Notes: generated by a model not told the origin, from the letters alone. A DNA stretch of 64,000 nucleotides from Erythrobacter aurantius (GCF_023823125.1 NZ_CP090949.1:2318001-2382000), one strand, 5' to 3'. Positions 28,450 through 37,225 are shown, numbered from the stretch's first letter. Numbers and translations: made by a program.

Positions 28450-30099
28450 TCAGCGCGCAGCTTCGTCCCAGCTTTCGATCTGGCGATCGAGCTCGCGCAG
28501 GATGCGGTTGCGCATGCTCTGCGACAGTTCGCGGTCACGGGCGATTTGGTCGCGCGCTTGCTGGAGGCCTTCGCGGGCCTTGGCCATCACCCGCGTCTGG
28601 CACACCATGACAACGCGGCTGCCATCGCTGTTTTCGGTGGTGGTGGCGACTTCATCGGAATTGCGGTCGCATTCCATCTTGACGATGGTGCGTTCTTCCC
28701 CGGCGGCGCGGGCCTCTTCGGCTTCCTTCATCGCGCGTTCCATGATCTGCGGCAGGTCTTCCAGAACCTTGTCCGCTTCGGCGAGGCTGCGGCGGATTTC
28801 GACGCGGACTTCTTCCATGTCTTCTTCGGTCATGGTTTCGCCGTCGCGCTTGACCCAGCGCATCACGCGTCGCTCGGTGCCTTCACCTGCCTCGTCTTCG
28901 CTGGCATCGCCCGAACGGAAGACGAAAACCCGTTCCTCGCGCCGGACTTCGCCGTCAGTCTCGCTGTCCGGATCGATCTCGATGATGACATGCTCCACAC
29001 GCTCGCCCTCGGGTGCCTCTGGCGGGGTCGGAGCCTCGGGCGGGGTCGGCGCGCTCGGCGGTGCCGGGGGCGCTTCGGGGGCTTGCTGTGCCTCGCTTGC
29101 GGCATAGCTGATGGTTGCGGTCAACGGCAGGGCGACAATTGCCGCGCCCAGCATCGCCCGGCCCGCAATGCGGCGGCGGATCGAAGTGTTGTTCATTTTC
29201 AAGCTCCTCAAACGGTGAATTATCGATTTTTCGCCCAGCACCGGGCACGCCATCGGCGCGGTCAGGGCGTGATTAGGGACAAGATCAGGCGTGGCGGCAA
29301 AGCTGACGATCAATTGGGCATAGGCTTCGCGCGCCTCTGCCGGCTTGCTCGCCATCACGCGGGCATCGCAGGCCGCCTCCTGATCGCGGCGCAGCGCCAG
29401 CCAGCCATAGCGGCCAAGCGGGTTGAACCAGTGCAGCGCGAACAGCGGCTGAACCAGAACATTGATAAGCAGGTCACGCCCCTGATGGTGCGCCAGTTCA
29501 TGCGCCAGCGCGAGATCGCGCGCGGTGCGATCATGCTGCGCCAGGAAGCCGCGCGGCAGAGCCACAACCTTGTCGATCACGCCAAAGGCCAGCGGCGCAT
29601 TGGTGCCGGATGTTTCGATCAGGCGAACCTTGTCCATCTGCCCGACCTCACTCGACCCGTCGAGCAATTCGGCGCGAAGGCTGAAGTAGGCGGCATACCG
29701 CTGGACCAAGAAAATGGCGGCGCCGATGAGCCACACTGCAATGCCGACCTGAAGAAGGGTTCCAAGCTCAAGTTCGGTCACAGGGGTAATCAGCGATAGC
29801 GCACCGGACGCCGCCGCCTCTGATCCCGCAGGTCCATCTGTTGCCGCAACTGGAGTGGCAGGATCGAGGATCAGATATTGTGGAGCATCCGTTTGCAGCG
29901 CCACGGGAGCCGCAGCAGGTTCGGGCCGCATCCATGCCGGAAGCTCTATCGGGGGAACGACAAGCCGCAGCGCCGGAAGCGCCCACAGGGCATAGGCAAC
30001 CTGCGGGCCGAACCAGCGCGCGACCGGGCGGCGCAGCAGCAGGACCAGCGTGATCAGCACCGCCGTCCACAACAGCGTTTCAAGCAGCCAGCCCGTCAT
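28450..30099 (-). CDS. BlaR1/MecR1-like M56 family membrane metallopeptidase
   Basis: A 549-residue membrane protease-sensor. Membrane segments lie near residues 4-22, 35-50, 112-132 and 305-325, and the cytoplasmic zinc site is H200-E-L-A-H204 in LALAHELAHHQGRDLL. In the BlaR1 model, an external signal activates this protease, which inactivates the BlaI-type repressor encoded just upstream. The C-terminal periplasmic part is not a penicillin-binding domain; it is a proline-rich stretch (residues 335-365) followed by a highly charged, probably helical region to the end. The signal sensed is therefore unlikely to be a beta-lactam. Start overlaps the BlaI stop as ATGA. Confidence 0.87.
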   Translation of the reverse strand: MTGWLLETLLWTAVLITLVLLLRRPVARWFGPQVAYALWALPALRLVVPPIELPAWMRPEPAAAPVALQTDAPQYLILDPATPVAATDGPAGSEAAASGALSLITPVTELELGTLLQVGIAVWLIGAAIFLVQRYAAYFSLRAELLDGSSEVGQMDKVRLIETSGTNAPLAFGVIDKVVALPRGFLAQHDRTARDLALAHELAHHQGRDLLINVLVQPLFALHWFNPLGRYGWLALRRDQEAACDARVMASKPAEAREAYAQLIVSFAATPDLVPNHALTAPMACPVLGEKSIIHRLRSLKMNNTSIRRRIAGRAMLGAAIVALPLTATISYAASEAQQAPEAPPAPPSAPTPPEAPTPPEAPEGERVEHVIIEIDPDSETDGEVRREERVFVFRSGDASEDEAGEGTERRVMRWVKRDGETMTEEDMEEVRVEIRRSLAEADKVLEDLPQIMERAMKEAEEARAAGEERTIVKMECDRNSDEVATTTENSDGSRVVMVCQTRVMAKAREGLQQARDQIARDRELSQSMRNRILRELDRQIESWDEAAR

Positions 30100-30497
30100 T
30101 GCTTCAGGTCCTTCAGCAGCGCCTCGATTTCCGAAAGGTCATCCGGGGTCAGCGCCTCCGTTTCCGCCAGATGGGCGACCAGCGAAGCGGCCTTGCCGCC
30201 GAACAGGCGATCCACAAGACGGCGCGATTCCCCGCCGACGTAATCGGCGCGTGCGATCAGGGGCGAATAGATATAGCGGCGGCCATCGGGGCGGGTTTCG
30301 ATCGCCTGTTTCTGGACGAGCCGCGACAGCAGCGTCTTGACCGTGGCGAGGCTCCAGTCGCGCTGGTTGCAGACTTGCTCGCACACTTCGGCAGCGGTGG
30401 CGGTGCCGCGATCCCACAGGACCTCCATCACCGCGTGTTCGGCCTCGCTGATGCGTTCCGGCTTTTCTGCCGGTCCATTGGCGGGTGACTTGTTCAA
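30096..30497 (-). CDS. BlaI/MecI/CopY family transcriptional repressor
   Basis: A 133-residue winged-helix repressor with the family core ISEAEHAVMEVLWDRGTATA and VCNQRDWSLATVKTLLSRLV, followed by a dimerising C-terminus. I place the start at a TTG (30497) because AGGGAGG lies 5 bases upstream; an ATG at 30533 would put the operator-like dyads inside the coding region. It is translationally coupled to the M56 protease by ATGA. Two operator-like dyads lie just upstream, so the pair probably represses itself and perhaps the divergent gene at 30620. Confidence 0.88.
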   Translation of the reverse strand: MNKSPANGPAEKPERISEAEHAVMEVLWDRGTATAAEVCEQVCNQRDWSLATVKTLLSRLVQKQAIETRPDGRRYIYSPLIARADYVGGESRRLVDRLFGGKAASLVAHLAETEALTPDDLSEIEALLKDLKQ

Positions 30498-30515
30498 GCC
30501 TGCCTCCCTTTGCTT

Positions 30516-30552
30516 GATTACGTCTGTAGTCATTACGATTACGGGTGTAAAC
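30516..30552. promoter_or_regulatory. Paired operator-like dyads upstream of the BlaI-type gene
   Basis: Two near-palindromes share the form GATTAC-N4-GTARTC: GATTAC at 30516-30521 with GTAGTC at 30526-30531, and GATTAC at 30537-30542 with GTAAAC at 30547-30552. Their centres are 21 bp apart, two helical turns, as expected for two repressor dimers on one face. They lie between the repressor and the divergent fusion gene. Assignment to the BlaI-type protein is inference. Confidence 0.6.
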
Positions 30553-30619
30553 ATTGCCGCTCGATGAACGGGCCGTTCAGGTGCTTGCTCTTCTGCGGGC
30601 AGCCGATATCAACGGACCA

Positions 30620-32179
30620 ATGACATGGATGAAGCCTGTGAAGACCGCCCTTTTCGCCGTGCTGATCGGCCTTGGTGCCGCGTTCAGCCCACCCGCCGCC
30701 GCGCAGGACGACATATTCCCGCTGACGCAGCCGGTGGAGCTTGATCCGGCCAATCCCGAGGCCTCCGAAGTCGGGGAACTGATCTTTCGCGGCGGGCTCG
30801 AAATCGAACCGGGCGAAGCGGAAATCGGCGGGATTTCCGGGCTCGAATGGCACGAAGACCGGCTTTTCGCCGTGATCGACGACGGGCGCTGGATGACGAT
30901 GACGCCCGACGAATTCGACGGGCGGCTGATCGATCTGACCGCGATCACCATCGCCCCGCTGCTGGACGAACGTGGACGGCGGCTGCGCGGCAAGGAGGAT
31001 TCCGATGCCGAAGCGATCACGCGCATGGCCGATGGTTCTTGGCTGGTCGCTTTCGAGCGGGATCATCGCATCTGGCGCTATTCCGCCGATCTCGCCTCCG
31101 CTGCTGCGCCCTACCCCGTCGATCTGTCCGCGCTGGTTTCACCCGGATCGCCGAACAACGGGATCGAAACGCTTGCAGCGACAGCGGACGGCCTGATCCT
31201 TTGCGGCGAGTATCCTGGCGGTGCATTCCCCAATTGCAGCCGGATCGACGCGGGCGAGACTTCCGATCTCAACATCGCAGCGCCCATTGGCGAATACAGC
31301 CCCGTCCCGACCGATGCCGCCTGCGCCAGCAACGGCACCTGCTATGTCCTTCTGCGCGATTACACCCCCGGTGTCGGCAATCACGCCGCAATCGTCGCCG
31401 TCGAGCGCGGCGAACAGCCCAAGGTCATTGCAGCGTTCGACCCGAGCCTGACAATCGACAATTTCGAAGGGCTCGCCGTGCGCGAGCAGTACGGGAAGAC
31501 CTATCTCTACATCGTTTCAGACAACAATTTCTCATCCAGCCAGCGCACGCTGCTGCTGAAGTTCGAGATCAAGGCGGCGGTCGCTCCCGTGCAACCGGTG
31601 GAGGCCGTCGCGCCGGAACCGGTGGTCGATTACGAAACGGTCGATGTGGTGCTGGCGACGACGCTGGGCGATATCACGGTGCGGATCGAGACAGAGCGCG
31701 CGCCGATCACCGCCGCCAATTTCCTGCGCTATGTCGACGAAGGGCGATTTGACGGGACGGTGTTCTACCGCGCGATGCGGCTCAATCGCGAGCCCCAGCC
31801 CAACGGGCTGATCCAGGGCGGAACGCAATTCGATCCCAAGCTGATCCTGCCCGGCATCCCGCACGAACCGACTACCCAAACCGGGCTCAGCCACACTCAT
31901 GGCGCGCTGTCGATGGCGATGGGCGATCCGGGCACGGCCAATGGCGATTTCTCGATCATGCTGCAGGACCAGACCGGTCTCGACGCCGACCCTAACGCCA
32001 CCGAAGCGGTCTGGCGCAATGGCTATGCCGTGTTCGGCTATGTGATTGACGGAATGGACGTGGTCTATGCGATCCATGCCCAGCCCGCCGATCCGAACAA
32101 GGGCGAAGGGGTGATGCGCGGCCAGATCCTTGCCGAGCCGGTGGAGATCGTTACCGCGCGGCGGGCACCGGCTGGTTGA
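30620..32179 (+). CDS. Phytase-like esterase domain fused to a cyclophilin-type peptidyl-prolyl isomerase
   Basis: A 519-residue exported protein. After a signal peptide (TALFAVLIGLGAAFS, cut after AAAQ) comes a domain to about residue 330 resembling the esterase-like activity of phytase family: GGISGLEWHEDRLFAVIDDG, SDAEAITRMADGSWLVAFER, NNGIETLAATADG and DNFEGLAVRE. An Ala/Pro/Val linker (VAPVQPVEAVAPEPV) leads to a cyclophilin domain: VVLATTLGDITVRIETERAP, AANFLRYVDEGRFDGTVFYR, GLIQGG, AVFGYVIDGMDVV. A periplasmic hydrolase with its own folding domain is one reading. The ATG at 30629 is an alternative start. The end overlaps the convergent C13 peptidase gene by 29 bases. Confidence 0.8.
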   Translation: MTWMKPVKTALFAVLIGLGAAFSPPAAAQDDIFPLTQPVELDPANPEASEVGELIFRGGLEIEPGEAEIGGISGLEWHEDRLFAVIDDGRWMTMTPDEFDGRLIDLTAITIAPLLDERGRRLRGKEDSDAEAITRMADGSWLVAFERDHRIWRYSADLASAAAPYPVDLSALVSPGSPNNGIETLAATADGLILCGEYPGGAFPNCSRIDAGETSDLNIAAPIGEYSPVPTDAACASNGTCYVLLRDYTPGVGNHAAIVAVERGEQPKVIAAFDPSLTIDNFEGLAVREQYGKTYLYIVSDNNFSSSQRTLLLKFEIKAAVAPVQPVEAVAPEPVVDYETVDVVLATTLGDITVRIETERAPITAANFLRYVDEGRFDGTVFYRAMRLNREPQPNGLIQGGTQFDPKLILPGIPHEPTTQTGLSHTHGALSMAMGDPGTANGDFSIMLQDQTGLDADPNATEAVWRNGYAVFGYVIDGMDVVYAIHAQPADPNKGEGVMRGQILAEPVEIVTARRAPAG

Positions 32180-33167
32180 ACTGCGCCGGATCAAAGGCGG
32201 GCTGCCCCACCGGGGCGCTTGCGACACGCGGCATTCGCGCTTCGAGTTGCGGCAGCCACCCCCGCGCATTGGCCCCGATGCTGATCTGCGGCAGTGAGGC
32301 AAGCACCCGCGCCTTCGTCTCCCATTCAGCCACCGAAAGGCTGGCTACCCGCGCCGCCTGATCGAGCGCGACCGGCTGACGCAAAGCACGGTTGATCAAG
32401 GCATCACCATAGAAAGTCCAGTCGTTCTCCGGCCTGCACCCGAATGACGTGCGCTCTGACGCGGCGGCTGTCAGGATCGCGGTGTCATCGCTTGCCAGCG
32501 CAGGGACGAACACCCCCGAATAGCACGCGCTGAGGATCAGGATGCGCCGCTCGATCCCGACTTCCTCCAGCACCGCCTTCATCCGTGCGGGCGACAAGAT
32601 GCCATAGCCGGTATCGCCATAGTGATAGGCCAGCCCCAGCTTCATCCCGTGGCTGGTGGTGTACAGCACCAGCACGTCCTCTTCCGGATCCATCAACTCG
32701 GCAACATGCGCCAGCGCGACAAACAAAGCGTCGATCGAACCGCGCGGCAGATCGTCGCTTGTCCCGTCCGGCCCGGCCAGCGTCAGAGTGCGCCCCGCCC
32801 CGTCATAGCGGCTTTGCAGCACCCGGCCTGCCTCGCGCGCCTCCCGCGCGAACACCGGATCGCTGTCGAGCGCGATGGTGATCACATAGGCATCGACGGT
32901 GCCGGGCCGCTGGCGTTGCAGCGCGCCAAGCGCCGCATCGAGCCTGCGCCGTTGATCCAGCAGATCGCGCGCGCTTTCCCCCCGGCGCAATTGCGGGGCG
33001 AGGTCAAAGCTTTCGATCACTTCCTCGCGCGTTTCGCCAATGCCGAGATTGGGGAATGGCGCGGTGTGTTCGGGCGGAGCCGCGGAACTATCCTGCGCGC
33101 CCGCCGCATGAGGCAGCGCAAGGGAAGCGCCCAGCGCAAGCAAGCCTATGATCGGGCGCAAGTGCAT
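32151..33167 (-). CDS. C13 (legumain/caspase-fold) family peptidase, exported
   Basis: A 338-residue clan CD cysteine peptidase with a signal peptide (LLALGASLALPHAAGA). The catalytic dyad is visible as H173 in VLVLYTTSHGMKLG and C215 in ILILSACYSGVF, each after a hydrophobic strand, the hallmark of caspase-like folds. A signature TAAASERTSFGCRPENDWTFYG follows. Such proteins cleave after specific residues; the substrate here is unknown. It is convergent with, and overlaps by 29 bases, the phytase-cyclophilin fusion gene. Confidence 0.83.
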   Translation of the reverse strand: MHLRPIIGLLALGASLALPHAAGAQDSSAAPPEHTAPFPNLGIGETREEVIESFDLAPQLRRGESARDLLDQRRRLDAALGALQRQRPGTVDAYVITIALDSDPVFAREAREAGRVLQSRYDGAGRTLTLAGPDGTSDDLPRGSIDALFVALAHVAELMDPEEDVLVLYTTSHGMKLGLAYHYGDTGYGILSPARMKAVLEEVGIERRILILSACYSGVFVPALASDDTAILTAAASERTSFGCRPENDWTFYGDALINRALRQPVALDQAARVASLSVAEWETKARVLASLPQISIGANARGWLPQLEARMPRVASAPVGQPAFDPAQFNQPVPAAR

Positions 33168-33220
33168 CGCACCTGTGTTCCGAAACTGGCTCTTCCCGTC
33201 AAGGGCGCGGGGCTGGCATT

Positions 33221-33258
33221 TGTATCAATCCGACAAACTGCGCGGACTGACCGATACA
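33221..33258. promoter_or_regulatory. Spaced inverted repeat in a divergent intergenic region
   Basis: TGTATC at 33221-33226 and GATACA at 33253-33258 are exact reverse complements with a TTGTAT-like extension on each side. They lie in the 180-base gap between the C13 peptidase gene and the small gene at 33348, so they could be an operator serving either. No regulator gene is adjacent, which keeps confidence low. Confidence 0.3.
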
Positions 33259-33347
33259 TACAATTCCGCTGTAAGTGACAGGCGTATTGGCAGTGCCAAC
33301 GACTCACCCGGTCGAAAACCACGGTCGCACAACGAAGGAGCTATGAC

Positions 33348-33485
33348 ATGACTGATCAAGCACCCGCGCGCGAAAAACCGTCGGGTCAGGACGAAGCGAA
33401 GAAGGATCTCGCCTGCGGCCTGTTCGGCCAGCGGATCCACCGCCAGTCGGAAGACCGCGAAGCGCCCGAACCCGTACCGGCCTGA
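33348..33485 (+). CDS. Small uncharacterised protein, 45 residues
   Basis: A short frame with a strong AAGGAG site 10 bases before the ATG. The product begins MTDQAPAREKPSGQDEAKKD and continues LACGLFGQRIHRQ, ending EPVPA. It is hydrophilic and charged with a short central CGLFG motif, has no signal peptide or membrane segment, and is probably cytosolic. It is not a shadow of any other gene: the opposite strand gene ends at 33493. Function is unknown. Confidence 0.55.
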   Translation: MTDQAPAREKPSGQDEAKKDLACGLFGQRIHRQSEDREAPEPVPA

Positions 33486-33492
33486 ACCCGCT

Positions 33493-34053
33493 TCAATAAA
33501 TGCGCCAGCGGTTTCGCTGCGGGCGAAGCATCGCAACGATGAACAGCGCGAAGGCCACGAACCCGAGCGCCATCCAGAATACGAATCCTTGCGGATCGTG
33601 ATCGCGCAGCAGCGATTTTGCCGGGTCTTTCCGGTTCACCAGCACTTCCACATCGCTGCCGAGCGCAATCCGGCGGAAATCATACCTGTCGACCTTGCCG
33701 TAGAATTCGAATGCCTCACCCCGGAATTCGAAGCGTGTGAGAATGTCTGTGTGGCATTTCCAACGGTATCGCAGCCCCCGGCAGTCCTGCATGAACTGAT
33801 CGAATTCGGGGCTGGCGTGCTCGCCTTCGAAATAGGTCTTGCTGGCGCAGCGCAGCCCGGCGCAGCGATAGAGCCGATGGTCGATCACTTCGCCGGTTGC
33901 GACAACTCCGATCCCTTCGAGATAGGTGCGGTAAAACCGGTCGCTCGCCGATTGCACTAGCATGATGACGATTGTGGCCCCAAACAATGCCAGCAGGACG
34001 TATCCGGCCCAAAAGCGCGGGTGCGCCGGATGATCGGTTTCCTCACCGCTCAT
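33493..34053 (-). CDS. DUF3592-like membrane protein
   Basis: A 186-residue inner-membrane protein with one segment near residues 15-35 (AGYVLLALFGATIVIMLVQS) and another near 158-178 (VFWMALGFVAFALFIVAML). The loop between them holds four cysteines and a beta-rich domain with GVVATGEVIDHRLYRC and LGSDVEVLVNRKDPAKSLL, as in DUF3592 proteins. Function is unknown. It overlaps the preceding membrane-protein gene as ATGA and ends the minus-strand sdh transcript. Confidence 0.7.
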   Translation of the reverse strand: MSGEETDHPAHPRFWAGYVLLALFGATIVIMLVQSASDRFYRTYLEGIGVVATGEVIDHRLYRCAGLRCASKTYFEGEHASPEFDQFMQDCRGLRYRWKCHTDILTRFEFRGEAFEFYGKVDRYDFRRIALGSDVEVLVNRKDPAKSLLRDHDPQGFVFWMALGFVAFALFIVAMLRPQRNRWRIY

Positions 34054-34577
34054 TTCGCGCCAGCGTCCCTCCAGCGCGCAAGATCAACCGCCATTTGCGA
34101 AGGCCGGAAGCCCTGCCCCGTCAACAATCGCCTGAAATCGGGCGCGTGATCGAAGTGCTGCAGCTGGCGGTGGTAATAATTGACGTATTCCAGCGCCGCC
34201 AATGTGGCAGCGATGCTGGCCGCGATCCGTTCGCCCAGACTTTGCCCGAACCCGATATCGAGCCAGCCCAGAACCGCCGCCGCCACCGCGACCGCGCACA
34301 GCACCAGCAAGACGGGCCTGCTGCGATCAGCCAGCGGCAGAAATCGCTGCATCGGCTGCGAATTGCCTTCAAGCTGTTGCAGCTTCACGCGCCAGTATTG
34401 CCCGCCAAGCAGCAGCAACAGGCACATCGGGATACAGGTTAGTACCAGCAGCCAGCCAATCGCCTGCTCTTCAAACACGCACCAGATCGCCATAATGGCG
34501 GGCACCAGTGCGGCGTTGAGCATTTCCACCGGGCCATACCAGCGCAGGCGTTCGCGGATCCGGTCGCGGCTCATCAT
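34050..34577 (-). CDS. Uncharacterised four-helix membrane protein
   Basis: A 175-residue protein with hydrophobic segments near residues 20-38 (LNAALVPAIMAIWCVF), 42-58, 88-108 (VLLVLCAVAVAAAVLGWLDI) and 115-130, and a soluble C-terminus ending HAPDFRRLLTGQGFRPSQ. It follows sdhA by 29 bases and is coupled to the next gene by ATGA. No family is recognised. Its position where sdhB is usually found is noted as a finding. Confidence 0.65.
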   Translation of the reverse strand: MMSRDRIRERLRWYGPVEMLNAALVPAIMAIWCVFEEQAIGWLLVLTCIPMCLLLLLGGQYWRVKLQQLEGNSQPMQRFLPLADRSRPVLLVLCAVAVAAAVLGWLDIGFGQSLGERIAASIAATLAALEYVNYYHRQLQHFDHAPDFRRLLTGQGFRPSQMAVDLARWRDAGAK

Positions 34578-34606
34578 CCGGTTTCAGCCAGCGACCGGAC
34601 CTTGCA

Positions 34607-36445
34607 TCAATACACGCGGGCCTTCGGCTTGATGTACTCGACATCCTCGGTCAGCGTGTATTCGTGCACCGGGCGGTAATCGATCTTGATATCGCCGCCC
34701 TTTCCGCCCCAGCCATCAAACCAGGCGACGGTGTGCTTCATCCATTCGGCATCGTTGCGATCGGGATAATCCTCGTGCGCGTGCGCGCCGCGGCTTTCCT
34801 TGCGGTTGGCCGCCGATGCCATCGTCACATTCGCCTGAGACATAAGATTGTCGAGCTCCAGCGTCTCGATCAGGTCGCTGTTCCAGATCAGCGACTTGTC
34901 GGTGACGTGGATGTCCTCCATCCGCTTGTTCTGTTCGGCGAGGATCTTCACACCTTCGTCCATCAGTTCCTGATCTCGGAACACGGCGCAGTGCTTCTGC
35001 ATCGCCTTCTGCATGTCCGCGCGGATCGCGGCGGTGGGCGAACCGCCCTGCGCGTAACGGAAGTGATCCAGACGGGTCAGCGCGAAATCGGCGCTGTCGG
35101 CGGCCAGTTCGGGCTGCGATGCGCCGGGCTTCAGATTTTCCTTGAGGTGCAAGCCGGTCGCACGGCCGAACACCACGAGGTCGATCAGCGAGTTCGAGCC
35201 GAGGCGGTTTGCCCCGTGAACCGAAACGCAGGCCGCCTCGCCCACGGCGTAAAGACCGGGGACGATTGTGTCCGGATTGCCGTCCGCGCCGATGGTGACG
35301 ACCTGCCCGTGATAGTTACACTGGATGCCGCCCATGTTGTAATGCACCGTCGGCGTCACCGGCAGCGCTTCACGGGTGAGATCGACGCCTGCGAAAATCT
35401 TGCCGCTTTCGGTGATGCCCGGCAGACGCTCTGCCAGCACTTTCGGATCGATATGGTCGAGGTGCAGGTGGATATGATCGCCTTCCGGCCCCACGCCGCG
35501 CCCTTCGCGCATTTCCAGCGCCATCGAACGGCTGACGACATCGCGCGAGGCGAGGTCCTTTGCGCTCGGCGCGTAACGCTCCATGAAGCGTTCACCTTCG
35601 GAGTTGGTGAGGTACCCGCCCTCGCCGCGCGCGCCTTCGGTGATGAGCACGCCCGCGCCGTAAATGCCGGTGGGGTGGAACTGCACGAATTCCATATCCT
35701 GAAGCGGCAGGCCGGCGCGCAGCACCATGCCGCCGCCGTCGCCGGTGCAGGTGTGTGCGGAAGTCGCGGTGTAATAGCATCGGCCATAGCCGCCGGTCGC
35801 CAGCACCACGCTTTGCGCGCGGAAACGGTGGATCGTGCCGTCATCGAGGCACATCGCCATCACGCCGACGCAGGCACCATTGTGCATGATCAGGTCGAGC
35901 GCGAAATATTCGATGAAGAAGTCGGCGTCGTACTTCAGGCTCTGCTGGTACAGGGCATGAAGCATGGCGTGGCCGGTGCGGTCAGCCGCGGCGCAGGTGC
36001 GCTGCACCGGCGGGCCGTCGCCCATGTTCTGCATGTGGCCACCGAACGGACGCTGGTAGATCGTGCCATCGGCGTTGCGGCTGAAGGGCACGCCTGCGTG
36101 CTCCAGCTCGTAAACCGCCTGCGGTGCTTCGCGCACGAGATATTCGATCGCGTCCTGATCGCCCAGCCAGTCCGACCCCTTGACGGTATCGTACATGTGC
36201 CAGGTCCAGTGATCGGGCGTGTTGTTGCCGAGGCTCGCGGCGATCCCGCCTTGCGCGGCAACCGTGTGCGAGCGGGTGGGAAACACCTTGGAAATGTTCG
36301 CGGTGCGCAGGCCGGCTTCGGCTGCGCCCGTTGTCGCGCGCAGGCCCGAGCCCCCGGCGCCGACAACCACCACGTCATAGGTGTGGTCAATGATCTTGTA
36401 AGCGCCCTTCAGCGAAGCGGCGCCGTTAGCGGGTGCAGTTGCCAT
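34607..36445 (-). CDS. sdhA: Succinate dehydrogenase flavoprotein subunit
   Basis: A 612-residue catalytic subunit of complex II, oxidising succinate to fumarate at the cytoplasmic face of the inner membrane. The FAD-binding motif [15 protein letters not shown] starts at residue 23, and H60 in [11 protein letters not shown] is the site of covalent FAD attachment. The active-site segment [20 protein letters not shown] and the C-terminal [14 protein letters not shown] match family standards. It follows sdhD with a one-base overlap of stop and start. sdhB is not found next to it. Confidence 0.96.
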   Translation of the reverse strand: MATAPANGAASLKGAYKIIDHTYDVVVVGAGGSGLRATTGAAEAGLRTANISKVFPTRSHTVAAQGGIAASLGNNTPDHWTWHMYDTVKGSDWLGDQDAIEYLVREAPQAVYELEHAGVPFSRNADGTIYQRPFGGHMQNMGDGPPVQRTCAAADRTGHAMLHALYQQSLKYDADFFIEYFALDLIMHNGACVGVMAMCLDDGTIHRFRAQSVVLATGGYGRCYYTATSAHTCTGDGGGMVLRAGLPLQDMEFVQFHPTGIYGAGVLITEGARGEGGYLTNSEGERFMERYAPSAKDLASRDVVSRSMALEMREGRGVGPEGDHIHLHLDHIDPKVLAERLPGITESGKIFAGVDLTREALPVTPTVHYNMGGIQCNYHGQVVTIGADGNPDTIVPGLYAVGEAACVSVHGANRLGSNSLIDLVVFGRATGLHLKENLKPGASQPELAADSADFALTRLDHFRYAQGGSPTAAIRADMQKAMQKHCAVFRDQELMDEGVKILAEQNKRMEDIHVTDKSLIWNSDLIETLELDNLMSQANVTMASAANRKESRGAHAHEDYPDRNDAEWMKHTVAWFDGWGGKGGDIKIDYRPVHEYTLTEDVEYIKPKARVY

Positions 36446-36831
36446 CAGGCAGCTCCTGTCAGTGCGAGGCTGGCGACGCTGAAGATAGCGAATGCGCCAG
36501 CGCCAAATGCGATGAGGTTGAGCGCCGAAAGCAGCGCGAATTTCATGCCGGCTTCGTGGACGTAATCCTCGATCACGACCTGCAGGCCCAGCCGGGCGTG
36601 CCAGAACAGGCTGACGATCAGCAGCATCATCGGCACTGCGGCAATCGGCTTTGCAAGCCAGCCGGAAACGGTTGCGTAGCTGAGATCGCCGAGCATCAGG
36701 AAACTGGTGAGCAGCCAGCTCATCAGCACCAGATTGCCGATCGCGGTGGTGCGCTGCACCAGCCAGTGATGCGCGCCGTGATGCGCCGAACCGAGGCCGC
36801 GCACTTTTCCGATAGTGGTTCCGTTACCCAT
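36445..36831 (-). CDS. sdhD: Succinate dehydrogenase membrane anchor subunit
   Basis: A 128-residue protein with three membrane segments ([18 protein letters not shown] near 32-50, [20 protein letters not shown] near 68-88, [20 protein letters not shown] near 104-123). The second carries [15 protein letters not shown], where the histidine is the likely heme b ligand. It anchors SdhA/SdhB and helps form the quinone site. The arrangement sdhC-sdhD-sdhA is standard; sdhC ends 13 bases upstream. Confidence 0.92.
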   Translation of the reverse strand: MGNGTTIGKVRGLGSAHHGAHHWLVQRTTAIGNLVLMSWLLTSFLMLGDLSYATVSGWLAKPIAAVPMMLLIVSLFWHARLGLQVVIEDYVHEAGMKFALLSALNLIAFGAGAFAIFSVASLALTGAA

Positions 36832-36844
36832 GTCGCCTCTCCCT

Positions 36845-37225
36845 TCAGCGCAGCAGGATGAACGCCCAGAAGGCGGCCGTGAGCAGGATCGCGATCACCG
36901 GAGAGGCGATCGACCAGAAACGGTTGGTGTCGAGTTCATACCCTGCCCCGATGTCGAGCACGAAATGCCGCAGACCGCTCATCATGTGCGTGAAGAACGC
37001 CCAGGTCAGGCCGATCAGCACGACGTAGCCCAGCGGGTGCTTTGCGTACCACAGGAAGTTCTCATAGGCTTCCGGCCCGCTAGCGAGCGCGCCCAGCCAC
37101 CAGACCAGCACGGCAAGCCCGACCAGCGCCATACCGTCTCCGGTCGCGCGGTGCAGGATCGAAACCAGCATGTGCGGCCCCCACCGCCATATCTGGAGGT
37201 GCGGAGAAAGCGGTCTTTGAGTCAT
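36845..37225 (-). CDS. sdhC: Succinate dehydrogenase cytochrome b556 subunit
   Basis: A 126-residue three-helix membrane subunit. It begins MTQRPLSPHLQIWRWGPHML and carries the family signature SILHRATGDGMAL (residues about 24-36), whose histidine binds heme b with SdhD. Later helices include AFFTHMMSGLRHFVLDIG. The ATG at 37225 matches the usual start; a longer open frame upstream is not conserved. It is the first gene of the sdh operon, divergent from the SDR at 37334. Confidence 0.93.
   Translation of the reverse strand: MTQRPLSPHLQIWRWGPHMLVSILHRATGDGMALVGLAVLVWWLGALASGPEAYENFLWYAKHPLGYVVLIGLTWAFFTHMMSGLRHFVLDIGAGYELDTNRFWSIASPVIAILLTAAFWAFILLR

Noticed and set aside
34664..36565. A 633-codon plus-strand open frame opposite sdhA
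   Set aside because: Shadow frame; sdhA covers the same bases with all its motifs.
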